A stretch of 64,000 nt of DNA. Origin: Cristatella mucedo. Lineage: Eukaryota; Bryozoa; Phylactolaemata; Cristatellidae. The stretch lies in NCBI GenBank assembly GCA_009760855.2, contig WPIO01000078.1:1616001-1680000 (forward strand). The letters are read 5' to 3'. Every line of letters starts with the position of its first letter. The first letter of the stretch is position 1. Positions 27,101 through 37,788 of the stretch are shown piece by piece. Under the pieces are notes generated by a model. It saw only the letters and a list, made by a program, of their open reading frames with translations, was not told the DNA's origin and searched no databases. Made by a program: the position numbers and the translations under genes.

Positions 27101-30100
27101 GCTGCTACGCTGCTTGCAATTTATAGATGGCACTGGCTGGAGTATATGGTCTTCATGAGCGCATATCGTCTCCCTCGTCATTGCTGTCATAGCACTGCTA
27201 TAGTGTAAGTCCTATCTTAGCAGGATATTTCAGGGCAAAACTTGTAAGGATCAGATGATTTAATAGCCTCATTTATGTAGCTGCAGAAGAGCCTTAACCC
27301 TTCACCCTGCTTGCTTCAGGCACTGAAGGATCACTGCAGCACTTGAACCCACGATCTATGTCTTGAATTGCAAGCACTTGATCCTTGGTTAGATGTCGAT
27401 GACCACCTAGTATTTGGTAAGCCTCTAAAGTATTGAGCACCCTGAACATCTGTTATTGAGGCCTTCTTTTTGCAGTCTGCATTCTTTGCCGTGTGTATGT
27501 CATTCCTAAGCATAAACACGGGTGTATGTGCATATAACAGTAAGTTCTACCTCTGCTTTGATTCTTCCTAGTTCTCTATTAGTGCAGTTTCTCTCAACTC
27601 CTTGTGGCTTCTTTTGCAGTCATTTACTATGAGATGATAGTTAACCTTCTGAAATTGAACTACATGACCACCTATTAGCTAGAGGCAATCGTAGTGTCTC
27701 TCAGAAACTAGTGCTTACCAAAACGACCTTTTGCTGGATGACCACATCAGCTTTATAGTCAAGTCATTCCATCTGATGTAAAGCTCCTAGAAAGAGATTC
27801 GCTTATCTTGAGGTGCTAGACATATGATGTCTTAAGGTAATATTACTATTATTATTACTACAATAATGTTAATCAGCCGTCTTACTTTCAGTTAGATATC
27901 ATTGCAAAAATTCAGACATGGTTAGATTAATATACCGGAGCCAAAATTGTCGATGCGTATTGTCCAGGCTTCTGTGAGTCGGTACCTGCATGGCTTTGTG
28001 CCATAAGCAGTTTTCAGGTGGTGCATAAGTGGTGGCTATGCTTATCTGTCATGTATGTCTCAACTGCCATATTACATCAGTTCTCTCTGGCCTGCAATGG
28101 CTCTACTACTACTTATCCCTCGGGCCTTCCACCCACCGCCTACTCCTTGACTCAGCTCATATAGCTGTGCCTCTGGCCAGCCGCAAACTCAGTGGAGACC
28201 TTGCCTCCAGCCTCTGTGAACCTAAAATGTTGTGCTTACGGCTGAATTATATCCCCAAAATCTCTGATGTCGCGGCATTTAAAAATTAAATTCAAACTTC
28301 CACGTGTTCTTCAGAGAAAATCTGTGTGCTCCACCCACATGAATAATCCCACATGAGCTTTTGCTGCTCTTTTAAATGGGATTTTCCCTAATCAGTTGAT
28401 AGATATGCTGCCTTTTCAGCCTATGCAAAGTGCTTAGGAAGGGGTTCAGTCGCTTAGGGGCATTGAAAGAGGTTTATTAGTATTATTGGGCTGACTGATA
28501 ATCATGAATGGTGCTTAGTTGATGGATGACACTATCTTAACTGTAAGAAAAGCTTGATAGACTATCTGCCATATATGTTAAAGTTTCATATGCACATATG
28601 TGTACTCTTATGTACATGTAATTGCTTGCGTAGACCCGAACATACCCACATGTACTTACGTGCCCATTAACACCAAACTTATGGACCTGTATTTCTGTAA
28701 TGTAAGCTTGTGTATATGGTAGTGCTAAGCTATTGGCCATCGTGTAGTACATGATTCTCTGTGAGGGCAGAAAAGCAAAAAAGTGAAGACTGTGTCATAT
28801 CAGTCTCGTAAGTCGTATGTCAAAACCAATGTGCCTGGTGCTAGACATCTCAGCAATTCACCTGTGAAAAATAAAGGCAGATTTACAGTACGGATCTAAC
28901 AATGGGTACGGATAGAAAAAAGGCAGATTTACAATACAGATCGCTGAGGAGTAGTGAAAACACGACAAGCCTGAGAACAAGACAAGAGTGAAGAAGTAAT
29001 TTTTCGTTTTAACTTTTGTTTGAAGTTGTTTTGGATTTTAATTTTGTACGTATTTTTTATGTTAGCAAACTTTGTCTGTGTGACCCAGCTTGCCCGCTGC
29101 TTGGACCTGCTGTAACATAAGGGGTTTAGGCCTGATGCAACAAAAACTGTTGTTTCATATCCTTTGCAACGGAGGTTGTTGCTGTATTTCTTGTTTACCA
29201 TGTTGCAGCCTTATACTAGTGAATTTGTGTCTGCACACAGTGTTGCATTCTACGCTTGAATAGCTACACTCTTTCTAGTGCCCTCGTGACCCGTGGGGGC
29301 ATGAAGGCTCTGTTCCTCAATCATTGTACTTTCATTTAATCTTCGTACCTAGACCTTCTTGTGCTAGATGAGCCGTGGGTGGTTTAAATAAGCAAGTAGG
29401 AGAATTATGGCACCTGGTATTCTGTTCGTGGTACTGCTCGAACCCTCTTGGATCTACTTCCTGCGCAGGCTATCTGCTCTAAATGGCTACGGCCGATGGC
29501 AGTACCTCCGTGGCATTGGCCAGTGACATGCTTTTCCACAGGCCACCACTTCGGCTCAGTTCGCAGTGGGCAGCGCTCGACGATGAGACACGCGTGTTTG
29601 CTGATGCTTCAGAGGCTAGACATCGGCCGATCTGGGTGTCCTGTGCCTTGAGAAATTTTGCCGGTTGCTTTAAGTGCTTGCATCGATGTGTAGATGCTGA
29701 CTCCCCCTTCTCTGCCTTGCTCTTTAAAACTGGCATGCCGTTAAAGTGAGTCGATGTGCAGCAGCAGTTTGGCCCACAGCAAGCCACACTGGAGCGTTGC
29801 CACTCAATAATGCTTAATGTCGGCTCTCCATTTCAGAGGGCAGGACGTGGCAGCTGCTCGCACTCACCGAGACAGTCAAGTTCAGCCCGGCTCGCTTTGA
29901 CAGCTCGGTCGTTAATGTAGGTATCCCGCCGCCATCTCCCAATGTCATCCTCATCTAGAGAGAGCACTCATCGGTGACAGCTGTCTGCTGTCTACGCCCC
30001 TGTCCACATGCGATGCAGTGCGACTGAGTGTGATCAACTTTCAGCAAGCCAATGTGAGCAAAGCTCTGTAACAAAGGCTTGCATCTCGTGACCCCACCCT

Positions 30101-33100
30101 ACCCCTCCTCCCTCTATCGTGAGTTTGAGACCTGTGCCAGGCTAGCTGTGTGCTTTCTGCTGCTAGCAGGAGCTGACAAGGCTGTTCTGCTGCTATCCGG
30201 ATAAGCCAGTTAAATCAACTGCTCTTATCTTGACTGTGTGTTGCTGGTCAGAAACCTATAGTTTTTTCTAGGGGTTAGCATGTGGAGAAAAATGGGACTG
30301 CTTTATTGCACTGTTAACTTGGCTGTTCAATGTACAAAAATGGCTTCCTCATGTAGAACAAAGCATCGAGTATAGCAAAGCATTGCAATAACATCGGTCA
30401 TCATATGCATTCACCATGATCTCGGTCATCAAAGGGGAACACCTTAACACTAGGGCCAAACCAGGAGGGCGGCTTGCTGCAAGAAGAGCAATAGCCAAGA
30501 GTTAATCACGTGTAAGGTTACATGCTCAGATTAATAATAGTAATAAAAAAATAATAATACAATTGATAAAGCGCCCTCAGAGAACTCAATCTCTCTCCAG
30601 GCGCTTTACATTTGCTGCAAAGAAGCACGATTGAATGGTTAGTGGTAGCATGCTCAATAAACAACAAGAATAAAATGGTTGGAGGTGACAAGCACAGGGT
30701 CAACATGCAAGTATGGTTAGTGGCACTATGCACAGTGTCAGGGCGCAGTGTTTCCTGAATCGCTAGGGTAAACGCCCTAACTAGGAGGTAGGACGGCTTT
30801 GACAAGGAGGCAAGTCGATAGCGTAAACACAGCTTACCTCGAACGATGTACTTCTCATATGACGAAATAGAGGTCAAATAAGGATAGGTATAGCAGAGCA
30901 GCAATCGAAAAATAAATAATAAGTGAAGAAGCAAGTGTGAATTATGGCTTAAGAAGAAGGGCCAAGCCAAATCACGGAGCACGGTCAACGTCTCTGAGCA
31001 AGTATACCCTGAGTCACGGAGAGCATCTGTCATTATCCTCAGTCGTCGAGCGAAATCAAGGGACTTGAGGACAGGAGATGGCCTCGTGCAGGCCCAGTAG
31101 CTCACCTAGCTAGGTTAGGTTGGTGGAGCAAGATCGTCGGGGACAGAGGGCTGGCCAGGCAGTTCTACATCGTCGAGTGCATGATAGTGCTTATCAAGAT
31201 TTGTGGGTAGTGGCTCGAGGCTTGCTTTTCTAGCAGTTTGAAGTGAGTGCTACATTGCATCGTTTTGGTCGAAAGATGTAGCTGCTGGTACGCTTTTGGG
31301 CGGTACCACTGATGGCACGTGAACAGTAGTCAAGTTATTTCCTTGACTACTGCTCTTGGGGTGCTGGTTTCTGTGTGTCACTGCTGCGATTATGGATGGT
31401 TGGCAAAAAGGTAACACAAGTGAGCTGTCTTGTAGCTGGCAAAGTTTTTGACGAGCTGTCGAAGCTGAGTTTGCTCTAGTTGCATCTAGAAGAGCCGCAC
31501 TGCATCCAGCGATGCATGCCGTCATGGGTACACCTCGTGCTGCCACTGCTTCTCTGATGACGATTCTGCATAATCTCAGCCCTGCATGACTAGGTTTGGG
31601 TTGACCTAAAGGAGGAGGAGGTGCTACCGATGCTGCTGGCAAAAGTATCCGTGCACTGCCGATGCTTAGCTTAGTAGTACACGGCCCTCTGGGTAATGCT
31701 GTGGAGCTTTGATAGACAAGAGACAACTGATCCGGCTGCCAACCTGGGTCAGCTTGCTGGAAGCAAAAGCTGCTTCGATAAACATTTTTTGGTCCACTAT
31801 AATTGCCCATCCGTGGATCTGGAGCAAGAAAAAAGTCGCCTCAAAAAACTCTGCCAAGCAAGGAGTACAGACGAAGAGTTGAGGATCAATGAGTTAGCAA
31901 CCATGGTTTACCAGAGTTGCTGTGTTTGCCAGCAGCAGAGACAATGCTCCATATCGGTCAGTCGATACCGTGCCGAGTAGAGGTATGAATGAGTCTGATA
32001 TCGTGACGGTGCTGCAGCAGCTCCCATGGTCGAAAGCCGTGGTAGGCCTCGAAGGTTAAATTACTTAGAATGGTGCTGTGACCTCTGGCAAAACAATCTT
32101 AGATTTGGAAGAACAGCCTTTGTGGCTAGTTTATCACTGAGTCTGCCTCGTATCTAGCAGCATGCTTCTTTTGGCTGCATCGCCAAGACGACTCCAGCTC
32201 GCTTGCCTGTGGATTTACTGTGTAAGTAAATTGGTTTATCAGTTGTAGCTGCTGTAATACCCAAGAAAGTCGGCACGGGACGCTATTGGCTGATTGTTAT
32301 CACGTGACGGCAAGGCACTGCTTGTCTTCGCTCGATTGTGATGGAAACGATGTCTACATTTTAGCGAGTTTTTTAAAACATGACATTTTGAAGAGTTGAA
32401 CGTGGAGCACCAGCTGGATGCATGGATGTATCTGCTGCTGTAGAGGAGCCTGCTTGTCCACGTCTTGCATGATATTACTCACGATTCAATTGCATTTCCC
32501 TTTGCAGCAAATGTAAAGCACCTAGAGAGAGATTGAGTTCTCTGAGGGCGCTTTATCAAGTGCATTATTATTATTATGATTCGGGGCAGAGCTGTTGCAG
32601 TCGATCAGATAGTTGCCGTTTCAAGCATGGTGCATGGCAAGCAAGCCCCTGTCAAGTCTCATTCTCTGCTGCTCTTTTCAGGACTTCCATTGGATCTTGG
32701 ATAATGGCGGCTTCACGACTGGGGTGATGACCGGAGACAGCGATCCGATGCGAATAGTTCCGTTGAAGTCGATCAAAACAGACCTCTTGCAGGTACGGCT
32801 GAAACCGATGTGCTATGTGGGCTGTCCTTGTCAGACTGACTTGCTGGAGTAAAAAGTGCAAAGCGATTCGGCCATAAATTGGCCACTGATTCCGGTGGTG
32901 CGGTTTACCAGAGAACCAGCCGCACAGGGAAAACTTTGCGTGTGACTCTCTTGCTAAATGCTGCCATTGGGCTGAGATCTGACTAAATCGGATATCTCAT
33001 ATACATGCTGCCCTGAAATCTTGGACCTCTAGACCACAGCAGTTAAATATTAACAATAACATTAATACGTTACATGTGCTTAATTTTGCAGATGCAGATA

Positions 33101-33133
33101 TATGCTGAAGAACACGGGTCTTGTGCAACCTAA
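18153..33133 (+). CDS. MAD2L2: MAD2L2/REV7 HORMA-domain protein, complete in 7 exons
   Basis: HORMA adaptor of DNA polymerase zeta (binds REV3 and REV1) and of shieldin, also an APC/C-Cdh1 inhibitor (family knowledge). Exons: 18153-18177, 20016-20134, 24935-25110, 27005-27096, 29837-29916, 32682-32792, 33092-33133 (stop TAA). All phases join to give 214 residues; human is 211. Signature stretches are DILCEFIEVAIH (aligned to human DVLCEFLEVAVH), YPSGVF, QKYGAPVH, FHPDVSTYI, LRAAVLKLSI, DFHWIL, VPLKSI and MQIYAEE. Residues corresponding to human Y63, R124, W171, Q200 and Y202 are kept (Y58, R119, W168, Q203, Y205). Exon 1 codes only MSTGRPKD plus one base, so it rests on a good donor (G|GTACGT), matching phase and position. 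Exon 5 is the most diverged and is supported by phase and a T-W/F, LL core. Introns 1-5 are loaded with LINE and SINE debris. Confidence 0.93.
18572..18800 (-). mobile_element. SINE-1-type copy, diverged
   Basis: The reverse complement shows cactgcaagcggta body words and a tRNA-like head with ggtcgtagatttgagccctc. In MAD2L2 intron 1. Confidence 0.6.
19025..19993 (+). mobile_element. LINE-A 3' fragment, well preserved
   Basis: The open frame from 19053 has MGKPSVIQRLERLSLKIGS, SARNLGVIFQSD, TSRLDFCNSLLTGLP and NSAARLV. A small duplication near 19630 shifts the frame. It ends in the full tail hairpin (19930-19970) and AT repeats, only about 22 bp before the MAD2L2 exon 2 acceptor. Confidence 0.92.
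20360..20382. repeat. Short (GA)n run
   Basis: About 11 GA units inside a purine-rich stretch (20170-20380). Confidence 0.8.
20705..20956 (+). mobile_element. LINE-A 3' UTR and tail
   Basis: Begins in the last codons/3' UTR (tcacagcatttactgggtcc) and runs to gtgcctagaaagagattgaa and (AAAT)n. In MAD2L2 intron 2. Confidence 0.85.
20957..21126 (-). mobile_element. SINE-1, near full length
   Basis: The reverse complement reads gccgtgatggcacactaggt, B box gggttcgattcc and the gccactgcaagcggtggtga body. It is inserted directly at the tail of the LINE-A fragment before it. Confidence 0.88.
21129..21166. repeat. (AAT)n/(ATT)n palindromic triplet repeat
   Basis: Six AAT units run straight into six ATT units, making a perfect inverted repeat that may mark two abutting element tails. 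Confidence 0.85.
21595..22232 (+). mobile_element. LINE-A 3' fragment with internal deletions
   Basis: TGLPACAIRRL-like start, then gaps compared with other copies (for example after gcagttgcc), then 3' UTR, tail hairpin and (ATT)n. In MAD2L2 intron 2. Confidence 0.85.
22628..23043. mobile_element. hAT-type MITE with imperfect 8-bp target duplication
   Basis: The left end CAGAGGTCGGCAATATCT and the reverse complement of the right end CAGCCGTCTTCAAACTCT match at 13 of 18 positions. The element is flanked by ttctagat (22620-22627) and ttctaggt (23044-23051), an 8-bp duplication with one mismatch as expected for hAT. There is no transposase frame, so it is non-autonomous. In MAD2L2 intron 2. 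Confidence 0.65.
24225..24540. mobile_element. Palindromic foldback element, copy 1
   Basis: Long inverted arms: cggtattgctccatagtagt pairs with actactatggaccaatatcg, and ccagcatcaaataaggat pairs with atccttatttggtgctgg around a centre at about 24380. The right end is agtaaaactcaggctc. A related copy lies at 51595-51945. In MAD2L2 intron 2. Confidence 0.65.
25170..26825 (+). mobile_element. Longer degraded LINE-A covering part of the RT domain
   Basis: Contains RT-upstream words in order: SLALGLVPAHFEKDVV near 25360, the NHSSESALP region near 25590, LQRFRSYLSRRHQSIYVTRQ near 25760, then the usual C-terminal segment to about 26800. There are many stops and frameshifts. A SINE-1 piece (25995-26110) interrupts it. 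It fills most of MAD2L2 intron 3. Confidence 0.75.
25995..26110 (-). mobile_element. Truncated SINE-1
   Basis: gctgatttagcagcctcact and gcagaagagccctcttgggctatcg match the SINE-1 3' body in reverse. The tRNA-like head is poorly preserved. Confidence 0.55.
27240..27392 (-). mobile_element. SINE-1, diverged
   Basis: Reverse complement with the aggctcttctgcagctac tail body and the cgtgggttcaagtgctgc B-box region. In MAD2L2 intron 4. Confidence 0.6.
27640..27860 (+). mobile_element. Deleted LINE-A remnant
   Basis: The body word gatgaccacatcagctttatagtcaa joins directly to the tail gtaaagctcctagaaagaga, implying a large internal deletion. In MAD2L2 intron 4. Confidence 0.65.
27870..28490 (+). 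mobile_element. Degraded LINE-A fragment
   Basis: Starts at the SAYFQL..IAKI region (cagccgtcttactttcag) and ends with gcaaagtgcttaggaagggg and an AT tail. In MAD2L2 intron 4. Confidence 0.7.
29483..29749 (+). other. Unrecognised open frame in MAD2L2 intron 4
   Basis: An 88-residue frame beginning MATADGSTSVALASDM just upstream of MAD2L2 exon 5. No motif is recognised. It could be chance, an alternative exon or old element coding. No repeat signature was seen in it. Confidence 0.15.
30535..30755 (-). mobile_element. LINE-A 3' UTR and tail
   Basis: (ATT)n, the tail hairpin and the 3' UTR to cactatgcacagtgtcaggg. In MAD2L2 intron 5. Confidence 0.85.
31250..31810 (-). other. Unrecognised 186-residue open frame antisense in MAD2L2 intron 5
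   Basis: Ser/Pro/Ala-rich, with AASVAPPPPLGQPKP and HRNQHPKSSSQGNN, as in disordered protein segments. No family is recognised and no LINE-A or LINE-B similarity was seen. It could be the remains of an unrelated element or a nested gene. Confidence 0.2.
32466..32578 (+). mobile_element. LINE-A tail fragment
   Basis: gcaaatgtaaagcacctagagagagattgag hairpin and (ATT)n, about 100 bp before MAD2L2 exon 6. Confidence 0.85.
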
Positions 33134-33969
33134 GAACCTCTGAAACTCGTGTAATCTCCCTGCTCACGAACTGATTTTTTCATCCATGTATGCACTGTGG
33201 AGTGTAATGACAACTCAGCATGCTATGGCGGTGCACTTAATTGTGAGAACAAGGTGCCGAGGACCGACGCTCGTCAAGCCGACCAATTTGTGTCTCGTTG
33301 AGCATAGTGCTGCAGCAATGCTCCTTAACGTATGCTAGATGATACGTGTAAAACAGCAGCTGCCTTCTTTAGACATGTCTTCGATTGCTATTGCTTTTGA
33401 TGCAAATGGCCTGTACTTGTTGATCAGTTAAGCTAGCAATCGCATTGGTTGAGGCATCTTCATGAGGAATTTGTTTACGTGAAAAAGCAAACAGGGCTTG
33501 ATGCGTCTAATCTACAAGGATGTGCCATGCAATCGATTAGCTATACTCTAGAATATGTAAGTTGAACTCGTGAATCGCTAGATCGTATTCAGCTAGGTTT
33601 GGCTAGTAACACGATAACCAGGCTATACCAACTACCGGCCTTAGTTTCTGTATGAATGAAGTGCAGCTTGCTCCATAATCATGAGTATGTTGACATAGCT
33701 GAGTGGTTGCCGTATTCATCTGGGGATTCGATCGGTCTATACTCAACTCGTTTGAAGGCTCAGAGCCACGTCACTTTCTCTTTTTTCTTTCTTTGCTGAT
33801 AATAAATTGTTGTGGTTGCCCTTGCTACTTGGTGACTAAAGTTGTCAACTAGTTTATTTTGTTTTATACCTTTACTCTCTATCTGGCCTTTTGGGTCTGA
33901 GCATTACAATTTGGATTGTAGGTGCTTACATTTTAGGCTAAGGTACTTGGCACTAATGTAACCCAGGCT
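33134..33969. other. MAD2L2 3' flank, nothing further recognised
   Basis: Downstream of the MAD2L2 stop. No polyadenylation hexamer lies close to the stop; an aataaa occurs near 33803. A weak tRNA-like stretch sits near 33695-33750. No coding match was seen. Confidence 0.4.
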
Positions 33970-34070
33970 AGCACCACCATTCAATCGCGTTTCCCTTTGC
34001 AGCAAATCTAAAGCGCCTAGAAGAGATTGAGTTCTCTGAGGGCGCTTTATCAAATGCATTATTATTAGCA
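33970..34070 (+). mobile_element. LINE-A tail fragment
   Basis: ttgcagcaaatctaaagcgcctagaagagattgag, hairpin close and (ATT)n. Confidence 0.85.
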
Positions 34071-34771
34071 TATAACTCAGGAACACGGGGCTTAGTCAAT
34101 CGGCAAATAGTGAGCAGCTTACTATTCTCCTGTACAAGATTAACTTCTCAGAGCAAGGGTGGCTAAATCGTGTTCCAAGCTCTAAACGGTAATGATAATA
34201 ATAACAGTATTAAGTCGTTCGTATATCGCCTAAAGACCCAAGCGATGTCCAGGATCTTGAAAACTTAATGTAAGAGAAGCTTTAACCAAAGTTTAACTGC
34301 ATGCAAGGTGTCTCGCTAAGACAAGCATGCAAAATTGCTTAGACTAGCATACAAAAGCACACGGGAAGGAACTCGGGGCCAAGGTTTAGTAGGACCCTTT
34401 GTCAGTGACAGGCACTGAATCATGCACAGGTAACAGCATGTGAAGTACACAGGAACAAAACAGGCAAACTCATTAGAGTGCAGGGAAACCTAAATTGAAA
34501 CTTAAATTATGCAAAGTCAACGTAGCGGAGACAGAAGCAAGACGCTAGCTCCAGTCTATCTGCATGCGAGCTTTAGGCCCAATCTTCAAAAGATTTCAAT
34601 TACGTTCGAGCAGTAGTGAGAACCGACTGAAGTCGGATGTGCAAGAGTACAGTGGCGGAGCAAGGAGGTCGCATTGTGGACGAGTGCAAGCGAGTGAAAC
34701 AAACTGCAAGCTATAGATAGGATCTTAGAAGTCAATTCAGTGCCTGGCAGGGAGTCAGCGAAGCTCAGGCG

Positions 34772-34975
34772 GAATAATAATTATAATAATAATAACAATG
34801 CATTTGTTATAGCGTCCTCAGAGAAATCAAATTTCTTTCTAGGCACTATATTTGCTTTAAAGGAAGCATGATCGAATGGTTAGTGGTATCTCGCTCAATG
34901 ACAACACGCATAACATTGTTAGAGGTGACGTGCATAGTGTCAGCATGCAAATGTGGTTAGTGGCAGCAGTTGCAA
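34772..34975 (-). mobile_element. LINE-A 3' UTR and tail
   Basis: (AAT)n then gtcctcagagaaatc hairpin and the 3' UTR words gtgcatagtgtcagcatgcaaatgtggttag. Confidence 0.85.
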
Positions 34976-35159
34976 AAGTTATGTGTCAACCTATGTAGAC
35001 TCATACAATCGCATCTCGGTCCAAAGGTAATGGGTGCATGCGAACCCACAGCGTTGTATGTAGAGGGGAAATGTTTATTCTCAGGACAATTGATATGGAA
35101 ACCAGCCTAGCTAGCTCTAACGGGCTGGTTTAAAATCTGTACATTTATCATGTGAATAT

Positions 35160-35160
35160 G

Positions 35161-35202
<42 letters not shown>

Positions 35203-35230
35203 CATATCCAAATTATATATATATATATCT
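35160..35230. repeat. (TA)n microsatellite
   Basis: About 40 bp of pure TA, then a second short TA tract after 35213. Confidence 0.95.
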
Positions 35231-35234
35231 TCTT

Positions 35235-36780
35235 AATACGTTAACCAATGAATCCTATTTATGAACATAATAGCAATATGACTTCTAAAAAATATCACGA
35301 GTTAGATCACGATGAAGACAGTTTAAGCTTTTGGGACACGGACCTGTCAATTTTCAGCCAGTGAGAAAGTAGATATGTAAAGCACGTGGATATATTATAT
35401 ATTTTGTTCTCCAAGAGCGACATGCAAACATTTTCTAATTACTCTCACGTTATGTAAAAGCCTTTTCCAGACATTTCCCGAGTTTTGAGTGAAGGTACTG
35501 ATTTGTTGCTGCTCTTAGCGAACCTAGCACTTCTTATGGTAGTCCATGCCGCTGTTTGCATAAAAACATTTATAAATCTTCAAAGTTATGCTCCCCCCTT
35601 ACTTGCTGTGTACGCTTATTCACGTTTTTTGCCACCACATGCAGCTCGGGTCTTTACCAGTGTAGCGATCAGTTAACCTATATGATGGTGTAATATTTAT
35701 GATAGTAGCTTGATTTGCTGATGTTATTTATATGTAATTTTACGAAGCCACCTGTAGGTTCTTAACAGAATAGTTGATGGTGTTGGGTTATTTAGACACT
35801 TGAAGTCGCGAACGTGGCCCTGGTGGTCATTTTCCGAAACGGGTATCCTGAGCATGAAGGACTTTTGTTTTCAGACGTCAGCACTAGATAGCAACTCAAG
35901 CGAACCCGCGAGGTCTTCAACACCCAGATCTGGTTCCCATTTTCATGTAATATTAATGATTTAGATAATACAGTTGTAAAGTGCTCTTAAAGAACTAAAT
36001 CTTTTTATAGGCTCGTGACATATACAGGAAAGGGAGCAGGTAAAGTAATTACCTAGCAACTGAAGAGATTCTCGTGTCTCGCTGCGCTCGTTTGCACGAG
36101 ATCCTACCAGCCTCCTTGCTGGCATCAGCTCCTTGCTCATCTAGGAGGCTCTTACGCCTCCATTCTCCACGGCACAAAGTCGTCTTGCTGTTCCTCGCAC
36201 ATAATCAAAATCTCTTTGGTAATCATACTTTCTGTACACCCCAGTGAACTTTTTATTTTTTCCTTGTATGGATTGCCTGCATGCACACAAGCACGATTCG
36301 GTGCTTGCTGATGACTAGGAGCAGGAGTCCTACGATGTAGCTAACTCCAGTGTCTCGTTAAATGTTTTGCAATCTGGCTTAAGCACAATGCCTGTACAAT
36401 TCAGCATGCTTAACTAACTAAAAATGATATACTCCACTATTAACTCGACTCTACTGTTAACAAGTTACGGCTTCTGTTACGGCGATTTTTAAAGCGTTCG
36501 GATTGAGATCTGATTTTCATTGGACGCTATACAAGCGACACTACAATTGTTATAGGAAAACACATTTAGGCGTTGCCTCTGTTGGGACTCGTTCTCTTAA
36601 GGAGGATAGGTCAAAGGGGGATAGCCATTTATGTATGCCTTGAATTTTAATCAGCTGAAAGTTTAAATGACTTGAAGTCCTTGTGATTTGCACCGGGATT
36701 ATTTGAACCAGGTAGAAGGTCTGTAAAGAGATATCGCATAGTCACAACTCCCCGTAGTTGCGAAAGATTCGGAGGCTTTA
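35235..36780. other. Intergenic, mostly featureless
   Basis: AT-rich DNA with a decayed LINE-A tail at about 35950-36040 (gtgctcttaaagaactaaatc). No coding match was recognised. Confidence 0.4.
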
Positions 36781-36789
36781 GAATTAGCT

Positions 36790-36945
36790 TTTCACTCATT
36801 TGCATAGCGCCGTAATATAACTTAATCCCTATTCAGACGCTTCACATATGCCACGTGTCTCGAGCCAACGATCTCAGCAGTCAAATGCTTTCACCTTGAC
36901 CTTAATCTGGCGAGTATGTTAACTAGTGGGCCAAACCAGCGCAGC
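36790..36945 (-). mobile_element. SINE-2, diverged
   Basis: The reverse complement shows gcgtctgaatagggattaag tail words, a B-box-like region around gttggctcgagac, and a head near ttggcccactagttaac. Confidence 0.6.
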
Positions 36946-37109
36946 ACTGGTGAGTGGGTTTGATGCCGCCTTGAAAGATCTACTTTCAACTTGCTCTATA
37001 CATTACTAAAAAGGTGCAGATAGGCGCTCCTCCCAAGTTCTGATGTGTTCTGCAACTGACCAGTACTTGCTGATCGCGCCCTAGTCATGAGATCCTTTAA
37101 CTAGACGAC

Positions 37110-37202
37110 TTTTATAGGGAGCCTAAAATCTGCGCCTAGAAATAAATTTAGTTCTCTGAGGGCGTTTTATCCAGTGTACTACTATTATTACTATTATTAT
37201 TT
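37110..37202 (+). mobile_element. LINE-A tail fragment
   Basis: gcgcctagaaataaatttagttctctgagggcg hairpin and an ATT-type tail. Confidence 0.8.
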
Positions 37203-37425
37203 TCTGTGTTCTCCACGGCTTTCGCTTCGTCTCCACGAATTGTCCATTCTTGGCTCTATAAAAACATTACAGATTACTGGTATTATTTAGTGTCGTAATA
37301 TTATTATTATTATACTGCTGCGCTCTCTGGGAAGATTAATGATTGGGCGGAGGAAGTCTGAACTCATCTTCGACGCCCCCACCAACACTTCCGGGTGTCG
37401 CTTGGGTCGCATCTGGTTGGTTGCC

Positions 37426-37788
37426 CTAAGTTTCGGCCTTGGCCCCGTGGTCTTTGTGGACTGGCCAGCTGTGGACCGGGATAGCGCCTGGATTCGCGAG
37501 CCGCTGCGGTAGGTGCCTACAAAATAAGAGACCTCTCCGAGTTTCGGCCTCGCTCCTCGCGCGAAATGCTTTTTGAGTTCGATAGCTTGACCCGTTGACC
37601 GTGCCCCGGTCCCGAAAACATTCAGTAGCCATCTCATGTCCCAGCAGCTTTTCAGCCCGCTCGTGCAGCGACATACAGATCGCCTTCTGCTTGCCACGTT
37701 TCGCGAACAGCTGCCTGCCTTGGTTGTTCGCTCCAGAAGATCCAGTGGCGAGGTATCCGATGGGAGCCGAACTTCGGACGCGCACCAT
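37426..37788 (-). CDS. Unrecognised CpG-rich open frame divergent from NUDT8
   Basis: A 120-residue frame opens with MVRVRSSAPIGYLATG and is basic and hydrophilic, with a stretch AICMSLHERAEKLLGHEMATE that could form a helix. It reads away from NUDT8, with 211 bp between start codons, which is the same arrangement as PUS3/MAD2L2. I do not recognise any family. It may be the first exon of a divergent gene or an antisense shadow of CpG-rich promoter DNA. A second overlapping frame covers the same strand, so coding status is uncertain. Confidence 0.2.
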   Translation of the reverse strand: MVRVRSSAPIGYLATGSSGANNQGRQLFAKRGKQKAICMSLHERAEKLLGHEMATECFRDRGTVNGSSYRTQKAFRARSEAETRRGLLFCRHLPQRLANPGAIPVHSWPVHKDHGAKAET

